A program made the translations under genes and the position numbers. The notes under the pieces were generated by a model. That model was not told where the DNA came from. It saw only the letters and a program-made list of their open reading frames with translations, and did not search any database. A stretch of DNA of 64,000 nucleotides, taken from Raphanus sativus. Lineage: Eukaryota > Streptophyta > Magnoliopsida > Brassicales > Brassicaceae. How positions within the stretch are numbered: position 1 is the first letter of the stretch; every line of letters starts with the position of its first letter. Shown one piece after another: positions 46,532 to 58,335 of this stretch. The stretch spans positions 47,558,515-47,622,514 of the forward strand of contig NC_079514.1 of the NCBI RefSeq assembly GCF_000801105.2. The letters are read 5' to 3'.

Positions 46532-49500
46532 AATAGACTTCATTCATGGGTAATCCGCTAAATCTCTCTAAATTTTAAGATTCGGTAGTTCGTGGTTCAA
46601 TTTCGTTGTTTGACTCCCTGAACCTAAATTTTTTTGGGCACCCAAGTTTTTATCTTTTTTTGTTGGACTAAAGCCCATTTAAATTTTTGATCCATCTTAA
46701 AGAAAAATCTGGGTCCGCCACTAAAGCTCCAACACCTTCAATATGAACAAATCATATAGATAGCCACTACTATAAATGAAAAAGTGTTTCTCATGTGCGT
46801 CGACTCTACGTTTCCTAATTGACTTAATTGAGTTTTATACCAATGCATGATATAAATACCTGGGTAGCAACTACGCTTTAAGAAGTAGCTCAGTATTGAT
46901 CAAAAAAAAAAAGAAGTAGCTCAGTAAAGATAGATTAGCCAGCCACTCAAAGTCTCAAATAAGAATAATTTTTTTTCTAACTCGGGATATAATTAATTTA
47001 ATCATATTTTAGTTTCTGTGACAAAAAAATCATATTTTAGTTCTAGACTTCTAGCTATGATTACCAACAAAATTATCAATTTCATTAACTGTTTCTGTAC
47101 TCATCGTAGATTTTGAAAGTGAAAGTCTTTAGACGAAAAATAATTATAATCAGATATGATTTTTTTTTCAAATTTAAGTCCTAATCTGAGTTTATTTATG
47201 GACATAAGTCCGAGTCTGAGTTTATTTAGTCGATCTCTGGAGATGAATGGCTAAAACATCTTCAACCCAACTCCGTTTATCATTTAAAAATAGAATAAAA
47301 ATGAATATAGAGTAATAAATACTCCAACCCAATTTTATATCTCATTATATTTTGAAGTTTATTAAATAAATGAAGTAAGATATTTTTGTTTGTCCATGAC
47401 TCTATTTTAGAGTGAAAAATGAAGTAGAATTAGAGCACTTTTACTTCATATTCACTTTTACTCAATTTTGGAATGCATTTTCAATTGAACATTATTTTCT
47501 CCTTTATATTCCACTCTGAAATAGAGTAACTCTATTATAGAATTGAATTTACTCCAATGGATCACTATATAATAAAGTTACTCTCTTATAGTGTGAAATA
47601 TATAGTGAAGTTGTTTTTTTACTCGATACTAGAGTTATTCTATTTTAGAATAAAATACTGAAAAAATAGGTTCCATTGGAGATAAGTTTAGCTAATCTTT
47701 TTAAAAAGAGTATTAGTACAACTGAAGTTGCAGGCATCTTTAAGAAGATCCAACCAGCTTGTACATTCTGAAATCATGCTACCTAATGATTTCCTTGAAG
47801 TACATTTGGGCTGAATTATCTTGCTTATCTTCCACGGGCCTTTATTGGGGATTGCAATGAAACATCTTATCCACTAATGCTATACAGAAATTACATTTCA
47901 AATTTGTTTTAATTGCTAAAGAACCCTATCTAAACTAATGTGGTCAGAATCTTGCCTTAGGCTCCCTTTAAAATTGTTAAATTTGGGGCTCCTCTTTTCC
48001 CTATTACTTGGTTTGATTAATTAAATAAACTACTTTTAATTTTATAATTTATATAATTGTTATATCACATGGTAGTTTGTAGAAAAAAAATTATGTAAGA
48101 CAATCTGTTTATTTTATTTGTCTTATTGATTATAAACTCATTTATATGCTAAGTTTATTTATTTACCTTTTCTAGTTATTTTTGTTTATATATAATTTAC
48201 AATTGATTTTATCTATTAATATTTGTGAATTAAAGATATACATTTAAAAGTATAAAGTTTTATTTATCATGTTTGTGGATAAATTTAAGTATTCATCTTT
48301 ACTATTTTATTTTTATGTTATTTTATATTGATATATATATATATATTATATTTATAATTCTAAAATTATAATTTTGATACAAATATATTTTATAAAAAAC
48401 TTATATAACTTAATTTTATATAAATAAATTTTAAAATTTTAAACTTAGATAAGATTATATTATTTGTCTCAGGTGCCCAAAATCTTTGCACGGCATTTAA
48501 CGTGGTCTCAACACATTGATAAGTACTTGCTTGAGGGTAAGCAGATATGCTCTAAAGTCATCTTATGAAATGAGATTATCTAATCAAACTGTTGGAAGAC
48601 CCAAGTCTCTGTAAGTTGGTTAAACGAAATTAGTCAAAGTATGTGGATTGGCATCACATATTATGATTTTTAATTACAAATGACACAATTTTCCTTTCAA
48701 AATTCGAACGTGTTTGTAACTATATGAGAAAAGTTAAGGTTCAAATTTTTATAGTTTTCAAAAAACTGCAAATTCAAAAATTAACTTTAATTGATTTTTT
48801 AAATCTAAAACATGTGTTAAATTTTTATTGGTCAAACGACTTGTACTTTAATATATAAAATATTTATTATATTTTTTTATAATGAATTGCATGTAGTTCA
48901 AAAGTGGTAGCAACAATTATTAATAAGTAACTACAGTACTTACTCAACAATTTTTAAGTGTTCCTAGCAGTTTTTCTAAATAGATTTCTTTTTATTTGAA
49001 TAGTATATATTATATGCTAATTTAAAAAGGTTTCCCTCAGATAATATTTACAAAATTCATTTAAAATATATTACCATTTGGCATCATATTTTATTTTAAC
49101 AATATTAGTTTCTTACAAAATTTGTAAAATATTTTAAAATTGATGTGTTAGTTAATATTAATATTCAAAAGTACTATAATATTTTACCAAAATATTTATA
49201 AATTTGTATTATTATTTATTTTCATAATTTTAGTTATTAAAACTAATTTATAAATATAATAAATGTAAAAAATACATTTAATTCGTATGTGTATCACTAA
49301 TCCATTAAATTTTGTTATATTCTATCTGTTTATCTATCTATAATGGTTGATTTATTTTTCATCGATAGCTTAAATTTGAATTTTTAAATATGTAAAAAAT
49401 AGAAATTTGTTAAAGAAAGACTTGAGAAATTGTTTAATTTTTTAAAGAATATTCGTGTTAAGGTTGGATAAATGTATAATATGATGTGAAACGCGTATAT

Positions 49501-49849
49501 GTGTGTACACATACCATTCAACTAGATAAATAGAAGAGCAACATTCCCTTTTCGATTGTGAACCTTGCGACAGACATCTCATGTTCTTTTATCGTCAGTG
49601 GTGACATCTCATGTTTATCCATGTGTTATTTAGTCGACTAAACTTTTGATTTACATAATCTCCTTTATAAGTTATGAAATTTATTTTAGAAGTAACTTTA
49701 AAGTTGTAATTTAAAATGAATAAAAGTAGTGAAAAATGGGATGGAATAACTTCTAAGCGAAGAATTACGTCCCGTTCCCCGTTTTGCCAATTGGGTTTTC
49801 TGAGATGGAGCCAAATGGCACATTAACAAGCCCATCTAATTAGAATATG

Positions 49850-50640
49850 ACACGTGTCTTGGCACGTCATGTTAACGTGCTATGCAATTAAGAGAATCCA
49901 ACTGGTTTGGTTCCATCCGGTTCGGTACCGTTAGAGAAATCCAACGGAAATTCTTAAAGTTCGAGGGGCAAAACAGTCACTTGTGTTCTAGCGAGAAAGT
50001 ATCCATCAAACCTAAATAAACGCGCTTTCCATGACGGTAAGTCGTGCACCATATCTTCTGTTAAATTACACTAATAGCCCTATTTCTACTAGTATAATAG
50101 GCTGTATTTTGTTGTTGTAACGTATATTTTTTTATATAATCATTTGAAGTCACGAAAATGTTCAACGTACCCAAAGAAGAGACGCGACTTGGGCGTGTAA
50201 CCATAAATGGCAAAAAAATACAACGGTACGATAGCAATACTCGAATCAAAAACGTCTGATACACGTTCTCACATTCAATGTCTTTGTTATGCACACAAAA
50301 GGGATAAAATCATGATGAAGACTCTGGGGACCGCAAGTTGAAAGGGTAATCCCGTAAACTCAAACAAGACACGTGCCAAGAAGCTTACGGTTTCAACCCT
50401 ATCACGTGTTCAGAGAGTATGTCCCACTAACGTACTTGCCATCAACCCCTAGTACTAGTAGGCCCATACTCACTGGGTAGGCTGTGTTCATAAGCGCGTG
50501 GAGTCCGCTTAAAAAGCAGGCGCGTGGAAACGAAACCTCTCTCCCCCACCACTTCATCTTCTTCCTTTCCCTTCTCCTACAAATATACCCTCTCTCTCAT
50601 TCTCTTTCCCTCCTCTGAAACTGGGACCCTTTTACATATC
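49850..50640 (+). promoter_or_regulatory. Upstream region with three CACGTG G-boxes
   Basis: CACGTG cores at 49851-49856, 50370-50375 and 50403-50408 lie upstream of the At3g54000-like gene; the first is in GACACGTGTC, the last in ATCACGTGTT. G-boxes bind bZIP and bHLH factors, including abscisic-acid and light regulators. A weak TATA-like AAATATACC (about 50580) and a CT-rich leader (50587-50615) follow. Function is inferred from motif only. Confidence 0.5.
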
Positions 50641-50663
50641 TCAAACTCACTATCAAAAAAATC

Positions 50664-51979
50664 ATGAAACCTGCTTGCGTAGTCGACGATGCTGAGTTCT
50701 GGCTTCCGCCGGAGTTTCTAACCGACGATGATTTCCTCGTGGAGAAGGAGAACAAAGAGTCTGTGTTCCCGTACGAGACGAGTCATGGCTTCGCGTTGGA
50801 CTCGAGTTACGGTGACGACGAAGAGAGTTTCTTAGCCGGATTGAGCCGGAAAATGTCTCAGTCATCTCTTCGAGACGATTTCTCCGGCGCCAAGGTAAGT
50901 TAAACCTATATGATCGATCATCAGCTTCTCTCTGTTTCCGATCAACTCTCTAACTGTTGCTTACGGTGTTTGTTTGTTCAGGCGTGGGGTATGACTCGTC
51001 CGACTCAGTCGACTCGTTGTGGTGGCGGTTACGGTTGTCAGACGCGAGTTTCTTCTTCTCAATCGGCGGCGGCGTGGGATATATACTGTGCCGCTGCAGA
51101 GGAGCTGGCGATGATGAGTCTGAACGGTTACAACAACCGTCATAGTGGCAGAGGACTCGCCGCAGCTAAAATCTCTAACGACGGCTCCGGCTTCTACAGC
51201 CGCCAATCTCTTCAATACCAGAAGCTTCAAGCTATTCAAGTAATTGCTTCTTGATATTTGATTTTTCTTTTTTTTTTTGAAGCTCGGTACTGATATTTTT
51301 TTTTTGGTTTCTTGGTGCAATTTCAGCAGCTAAAGCAGCTACAGTTGATGAAAGAACACCGTCGCTATTTGGCGCAGCAGAGTGTTGATAGTCGCACTAA
51401 AAGTACTACTCCTGTTCATGTTGATTTGTCGCCATCTGCTGCATGGCCACAGAGGCGTGGTGTTTCTGGCATGCGTGCTGTTTCCCTCGGTGGTGACCGT
51501 ACCGGAACCGGCGTGTTCTTGCCTCGAAGCGTTGACCGAACTTCCCCTGTAACCGCCCAGACTCGCAACAAGCCCAGTAAGTTTTTTTAATCCTAGCCGT
51601 CCAATTTTTATTTTGTTTTTAGAATCTTTTCTGATTGAGAAATGTTGTCGACTCTTTGGGTTTAGGTCTTGGTACGGTTTTGGTTCCGGCTAGAGTGGCG
51701 CATGTACTTGACCGAAACGAATCTGTGGTCCACCAGACGCCAGTCCGATCTTCAGCTAGTTTCAACGGTATAACAAACTAACCCATAATCATTTGGTTTG
51801 TTACTTAGTACTATTTTAATCATGTAGTTAATTTTTGTAATTAATTGTTTTAATTGTTCGGGGTTTAATAAACAGATGGGTCGTGGAGACAGAGGAGTAA
51901 CAATGGTGGGTACTCGAGCCAGATGATGATAGAGCAGACAGTTAACGAGCCTCGGTTACCTTCGGATTGGGCTTACTGA
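50664..51979 (+). CDS. Uncharacterised plant protein (At3g54000-like), complete copy B
   Basis: Five exons: 50664-50894, 50982-51239, 51327-51576, 51666-51767 and 51876-51979 (TGA 51977-51979). The frame is continuous, giving 314 aa. The N-terminus is acidic (MKPACVVDDAEFWLPPEFLT, then DDDFLVEKE). The middle has WDIYCAAAEELAMMSLNG and a Gln-rich helix (QYQKLQAIQQLKQLQLMKE). The C-terminus is Arg/Ser-rich and ends LPSDWAY. There are no membrane segments, signal peptide or catalytic motif that I recognise. From memory the Arabidopsis orthologue is At3g54000, whose function is unclear. Gene order with the USP gene on its left supports that assignment. Its 3' half and 3 kb of flank are duplicated at 1-3813. 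Confidence 0.88.
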
Positions 51980-54900
51980 CCACTTGTGGGTGTTTTTAGG
52001 TAAAGGTTTAAAGTAAAGTGAAGGAGGAATAAAGATAAGATTTTGAAGACTTGATCGAAAAAAAAAAAAAAAATTTGAAGACAGGGTGTAGTGAAGTAGC
52101 GGCAAAATTAGGGTTATATAGATAAAGGAAGGAGAAAAGACGAAGAAAAAAATGTGGACAGTGACGAGGGTTTTGGATCGTTTAACCACCATTGATGATG
52201 ACTAATAGGAGAACAAAAGGAGCTTTGAGAGAGGATAAGCTGTTTCTTATTTTGTTTGTTTTTGGTCTTCTCTGGGAAATTTAATAATAACAGTCTGTCA
52301 CCGGGCTGTTTCTTTTCCCCTTCCTCTCTCCCTCTCTTTTGTTCTCACAGCTTCTTAAGCAATGGAGAAAGTACTAGTAGAAATAAGAGAGACTTACACA
52401 ATAAGACACTTTCGTCTTTCTTTTATCATTATAAGACACAAGTTGCATGAGACACACTTTTACAGATTGCTAGGCAATTTTCGGACGGTTTTAACCCTCA
52501 TAAAAGCAAAAGACAAGTTAAGTTTTGTGGTCTGGTTAAAGTTACTAGTGGTCTGGTTAGAGTCACAGACTAATATTTTTTTTGTTAGAAAACTAACGAA
52601 AATTGGTTTATAAATTTGTGGATTTTTTTCTGACCATTTGAGTGAAAAGACAAAACAAGATCTAACTCTTCTAGTTCTTTTTTTTTTGTAATTATCTCTT
52701 ATTACAATATGTAAAATCCATATAATATATATAATAAATTGTAATTTTTTTTCTTCTATATTTTGAGATCCATTTTGTATATATTTATTTTAATATTTTA
52801 AAAGTGAATTAAGTAGTCAAAGTTTCGTGGACAATAAATTGTGGATGATATGGTTTGAGCGAATGAATCCTGGACGGTATATTTCTAAGAATTGATTATG
52901 GATGGTGTTTGGTTTATATCAAAGAATAAAAATAGTAGTACCCAAGCACAAAATTGTGTGCCTTACACATTTTATAAACACGTCTGTGGATGAAATATTT
53001 GTAGACACATATGTTGTGGTCAATGTGGATGGTTTATATGTAGTTATGTATACCCTATAATTGTTGTCCAGAAACTTCCTATATGAAATTGGGAAACTAG
53101 GACTAGACAAGATTTAAAAGATTATTCAATTGTCTCAACAATTCAATTGTCTCAACAATAAAGAAAAAGCATTTTGTTCACAGAAATACGAGAAAGAGTA
53201 TTATACATATTTAAAGAAAGAAAAGAACTTGCAAGCAAATAAGACATCCACGTTCTTGTTGCTAAGAGAAAATTCACAATCGAATATTGTGGACAAAAGT
53301 TTTGTGGATGGGATTTTAAGGATAAAATTGTATGGACAAAGATTTGTGGACAAAAGTTTACAATCCTTCAAAAATTTTAAAACTTATAAATATATATAAA
53401 AATATATTTTACTCATATATTTTTGAAAGTTTTAAATTATTAGTTAATTTAGAAATTGTGGATATAAACTTTTTTTGATTGAAGAGTTGTTGCTAGGAGT
53501 TAGAATGCATCATTTGAAGTTTTGAGCAAAATCAAAAGGATTTATAAGGAAATTAAATAATTATAGGGTTAAACTGTAAATAGCCAGAAGTTAAAGGACT
53601 AAACGTGTAAAAAGAGGAACTTGGCCATTGTTGCAAAAGCTTTTCTCTCTGCAACTGATCGACAGAGAAGATGGCTGCCAACCGCAATCCATGCTCTCGC
53701 CGCGGCTCTTCTTCTGGATGCGTTAAAACCCGGTTTTACACTGTTCAATCTTTGATTCCGAATCTGACCCCTAAACCCAACAAACTCGAATCCAGTACCT
53801 AGACCCACCAAGGCACCAATCGTTCCCTTCTCTTGTTTTATCTTTAACTTTGTTGCCTAAGAACCATTTATCATTCGGGTTAGCTAAAAAAACATATCTT
53901 GATTCATAGCATCTTCGAACAAATCTCAAAAAGGATATTGCTGGAGGTGTGGATGAAGCTATTAGGAAGATCATATGCTAATATTAAAGAAGTCACTGGC
54001 GATGTTGTTGGAGGTGTTCCATTTCTGGAGTTTGAATTGAAATGGTTAGAGAATACTGTAGAAAGATAAGGTAAAAATATATTTTAGTTAAAAAATATAT
54101 GAAGATATATTTAATCATGTGTCAGAAATTTGGTAACTAGAGTTCGTAAGAAGAAAAAAGTTTGGTCACTATGTTGATTTCAACTCTCTCTCTAGTTAAG
54201 GATATCAAGGTCTTTTCCTATGAAAAAGTGTGTGGCAAGCACAATGTGACTTATGGTGAAATTGGAAACCGAAAAAGTGTCTGTAGATGTAATTTTTTCT
54301 AGAAATAAAGGATTGTTGAATAAATTTGTTTGCCAATGCTATTAGTTGCATAATTTCTAAAATATTTGCATGCAGAGCCATACTAGTAGTTTAATGTTGA
54401 TAATAAAAGCTCACAACGTAAATGTATAAAAGGGGAGTATATGCAAAGAGGTGATTAGACCAACCTAGTCATGTCTCACAATTAAATTTCACACGATAGA
54501 AAGTAATACTACTAAATTAATTATGAAAATATCACAAATACAAATATGTTGAATATAACGAAATCACCTCTTGAGAGACAACTACTGACGCAGAGCAGAG
54601 AGCAAGTATAGTAACTGATAAATACCAAGAGAAAAGAGGCGATTTTATGATGTACAACTGTTTTGTTCTGGTTAAATACGCCCCACTAACTGTTTTGTTC
54701 TGGTTATATTCGCCTAGTTGCACGAAAAAAATAAATTCGCCTAACGAGCCTTTTTATTATCTCGGTGAATAACAGAGCTCCCATCATTGTTACTATAGCC
54801 TTTTTATTAGCTCGGCGAATAATAAGCTCCTATCATTGTTTGTTACTATAGTAGTAGAATGTCAAAATGATTTAAGTCGCTCGATTCAATTCAACTCACG

Positions 54901-55018
54901 GTAAAGTCAGGTATTTCATGAGTTAGCGCTCAGCTTATTTATTATATGAATTTTAATATGTAAATTCGAATTCAGATCATCTAGATTATAAATTAAATAA
55001 ATTAATTCACAATCAAAT
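51205..55018 (+). repeat. Near-identical 3.8 kb duplication, copy B
   Basis: Partner of 1-3813 (see that entry). It begins here inside exon 2 only because the window cuts copy A at base 1, and it ends at the gap. The true length of the duplicated tract is therefore unknown on both sides. Confidence 0.95.
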
Positions 55019-56788
55019 NNNNNNNNNNNNNNNNNNNNNNNNNNNNNNNNNNNNNNNNNNNNNNNNNNNNNNNNNNNNNNNNNNNNNNNNNNNNNNNNNN
55101 NNNNNNNNNNNNNNNNNNTAAAAACAAAGATTATGCTCATAAAAAATTGAGATGAACTGAATCCTCTCATGAGCTATAACTTATTTTGACATTCATGTAT
55201 AATAGTAGTATTTGGAAAAAACTGAATTATTAAAATATCTATCTATAGTATTTAAATTGAAATATACAGTATTATGAAATTGTTTGGAAACATGAATAAC
55301 AGTATATTAAAAAAATTAGAAGTCTATTAAATTATGAAAAAATATTTATTTGGATTAACTTTAAAATAGACAAAAATTATGCAATCCAATTACTTAAAAG
55401 GAACTTTTGATTAAAATAATCATGAAATAAAATTTAAACTTTATACTAATGTTTTAAATTAGAATAATAATTTTAAATTGATTTATATAAATATAAATAT
55501 ATTTTACTAAATATTTTTCAATAAACATTAAAAATATTTTCAATGTATATAAAAATTACAATATAAAACCCAATTTCAAACACTAACTTAGTTTATGGTT
55601 TTTATATTTTATATTAAGTTTTAAAAATATAATATATATATCTATATAATTATTTATATAATGATACATATATAATAATTAATTATATAATGATATATAC
55701 TAATAGTGATATAAAAAACAAATATCAACATATTTTTTAAAAATATATTGGCATGGACGCACCGATAAAAATGTAGTTATTTATTATCCGAGGAGCGCAC
55801 GAACAGTTTGGGAACTGGATTTGATTAAATGCTGGTGTCTCCTTTGTGGAGAAACGTGCAGACTTTGTTCTAGCCCAACTGCTATTACAAAAATAAACAT
55901 GTTGTCGTCAGGTTAATTATTGCCAATTACTCCGATATCGAAATTTTGAGTAATGGCAGCTGTTTTTAGTTGTCTTGGTCTTCTCCGTAATGTTGTTTTG
56001 TTTTAATGACAAGTACGAAATCTTTATGTTTTTTTTTTTGCTTATACCTGAAATCTTTATGTTTTTTTTTTGCTTATACCTGAAATCTTACCTAGTTTTC
56101 TTTTTCTTTTTTTTTATTTGAAAATAAACATACCTTTAGTTTTTAAATTACAATCATGAATCATTTAACTAATGTTATATTTGCTCTTTTCAAATTGTAA
56201 AATATTATTTTTGATATTTCAAAATATAAGAGGTTTCAAAATTTTCTTGATAATTTTAATTTTATTAAAAATTGTGCACCTTATAATTACTTTTATTAAT
56301 TTTAACTTATTGTTTTATGTTATTTTTGCAGTAATTTTTTTTTTGATAGTTTTATTTTCACCTAAAACATCTTACATTTTAGAACATAGTTAGTAGTTTT
56401 TCTTGTGTCAACCGTAATATTGTTTGCTTGAGCTTATTTATTAGCTTAAGTATGGAGTATCAAAATAACTGATTCTTTTGACTCTACTTCAACCGTAAAT
56501 TATTTCGTTGGTGTAGAACGCTTGGACATTATAAATCATGTTATAATTAGCCCAACTTAACACATAATATTGGTTAAAAACATATAACCTTTGTTACGAA
56601 AAACATATATTATAACCTATTGTAACCTTCTTTCACTTCCCAGTTTAACCAGCTTGAACCAAATCCAAATGACAGTTAATCTTGCTATAGTATTCAATTC
56701 AATACCATCACACAGTTGTTATTCCCTCTCAATTTCTGCAGCCATGGCCTGATTGAGTAACTCCGGTCAACCTGTCCGAGCTAAGCCG
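51980..56788. other. Intergenic between At3g54000-like gene and LTR retrotransposon
   Basis: The first part duplicates 776-3813. After the gap the sequence is AT-rich, with a 32-33 bp tandem repeat (56017-56081, unit GAAATCTTTATGTTTTTTTT and GCTTATACCT) and no supported gene. A few less AT-rich stretches (about 55780-55900 and 56640-56788) show no convincing frame. Confidence 0.55.
55019..55118. other. Assembly gap (100 N)
   Basis: Exactly 100 N. It lies within the transposon-like repeat that starts at 54859; the corresponding region of copy A continues to 4282 before its own gap. Confidence 0.98.
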
Positions 56789-57819
56789 TGATGCACCTCA
56801 GGACGTAGACCAGGACGTGACACAGCCCCAGAATGGAGATCAGGACGACCAGATCAGCTCAGTCGAGGTTCATCCATCCGGCCGCACCAGACAGACAGAC
56901 CGAGCAGTGTACCGGATCGACCCGCGTATTCCCGGGAAGGACCTTAGGCTGGATCCACGACCAGATGACCAAACTGATCAACCCACACGCCTTCTCTCCC
57001 GTCCTACTCGCCACTCTAAGACCAACAGTCAAGCCAGAACTCACTTTGATCGAGAGGAACCCGATTCAGGCCACAGCCTATCTCTTTTGGCCCGTTTGGT
57101 CCGTACCGCGCACCCGGACGGACATGCTCTTGATCTGATCGACCAGTTTGATTCTTTCATGGGATTTGATGACTCCAATCTGTCTAAGGCAAGGATTCTT
57201 AAGCTCTCCGAAGATTTGGGTCAAGTGAAGTCTTCATCCGTTCATGATGGTTCGATGATCACCCACGCGGGCAGTCCGTCGTATGTCCTTCTCCTTACTG
57301 CGATGGAATCGATCATCACGGACGCACCTAGACTCTCTGATGTATCTGGACCAGTCAACATCTGAGACCGTGCTTTGACCAGTCTTCCCTTGTTTTCCAC
57401 ACTTTGACTAGTCTTAGTCAAATTTATGTTTTCTATGCCTTGTTTTCTGCACTTTTCTTTATTTCTCTTTGACTCAAAACTCTATATAATGTAGTCCCAT
57501 TTCATTGCAACATCATCAACGAAATTCTTCTTTTTATTTGAGTTTTTACTCTCTGTTCTTTGTCAAGAACACTTTAGTTTCTTTGGTGTGGTTAGCTCCA
57601 AACGAACGCCTCTTTCTAGTTGGACCGGTGCGTCATATCCGGCAACTGATTGAGATTGCTTCCTTGTTGGACCTGTGAGTCATATCAGGCAACAATCAAG
57701 CACCCCGGCAGTATCATTGGGTCCTTCCGCAACCCATTGTGTCGTCAAACAATCCATCAGTTCTCTTCGGAGTTCATATCTCTTCATACCGGACGAGTGA
57801 TCAGATTTAGGGTGTATCA
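56789..57819 (+). repeat. 5' LTR
   Basis: 1031 bp, beginning TGATGCACC and ending GTGTATCA (TG...CA). A TATA box (TATATAA) lies at 57483-57489. It matches the 3' LTR at an offset of 6193 with four differences, all transitions: 56929 T/C, 57309 T/C, 57645 A/G and 57659 C/T. The frame 56817-57365 is the copy of the polyprotein tail and is not a separate gene. Confidence 0.95.
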
Positions 57820-57821
57820 AG

Positions 57822-57833
57822 TGGTATCAGAGC
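57822..57833 (+). promoter_or_regulatory. Primer-binding site (initiator tRNA-Met)
   Basis: TGGTATCAGAGC, two bases after the 5' LTR. It is complementary to the 3' end of plant initiator methionine tRNA, which primes minus-strand DNA synthesis. Confidence 0.95.
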
Positions 57834-58335
57834 GACTCTTCCGGTAACTCTTTATCATTCCATCTTCTCATCTCCCCATATTCTTCTAAACACTTCTTCT
57901 TCTACCTTTCTTGAACCCGGGCCCCTCATTACCCACCATAGTTTAAAAAAAAAAAAAATAAGATCTAAGTTTATGCTGTAAAAAAAAAAAAAAAGAAAGA
58001 GAGAAAAAGTTATAAAAAAAAAAAAAGAAATTTCAAAGTTTGATTTGTTTGTGGTGTGGTGGTGGAAGAGAAAGCCTGCTGGCCGAAGAGAAATCCGGCC
58101 TTTGAGGTGGTTAAGGCGGGTTCCCTCTAAATCTCTTATCTTTCTATCTTTAAACACCTTCGTTTGTTTGGATCTACTCATTGGGGATTCTTAGAGTTGT
58201 TCTTCTTAGAACTTTGAGTATAAGACTTTGAGTGCACACTTTAAACTGAGAGAAACACGTGTGTGGGTGAGGATCAAACACTCGAGTGTGTGAGATTTTT
58301 ATCTAACGTTTTGTGTTTAAGATTTTTCAGGAACC
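57834..58335 (+). other. Untranslated leader of the retrotransposon
   Basis: About 500 bp between the primer-binding site and the gag ATG. It contains long A-runs (57945-57958, 57979-57993, 58013-58026) and no open frame on the coding strand. Confidence 0.7.

Larger units (their letters stand above)
37801..50663. other. 12.9 kb gene-free, transposon-rich interval
   Basis: No host gene found. It holds a Mutator-like element (38415-40730) with a nested hAT, Helitrons B and C with a nested SINE, a TAACATGTTA minisatellite, a TIR element (45862-46531), one lone hAT-like terminus near 46714-46729 (minus-strand TAGTGGCGGACCCAG), and an AT-rich element-like block at about 47250-47690 with CATCTTCAACCC and CCATTGGAGAT at its two ends. 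The last ~800 bp is the promoter region of the gene at 50664. Confidence 0.6.

Noticed and set aside
47250..47690. Possible MITE with CATCTTCAACCC and CCATTGGAGAT ends
   Set aside because: The inverted match is short and no TSD could be found, so it is mentioned only within the intergenic entry.
47945..48515. Possible hAT-like element with GGGGCTCC/GGTGCCC motifs
   Set aside because: The two ends do not form a convincing inverted repeat and no 8-bp TSD was found.
56817..57365. 182-codon frame in the 5' LTR
   Set aside because: It is the LTR copy of the gag-pol tail and has no independent start context or function.
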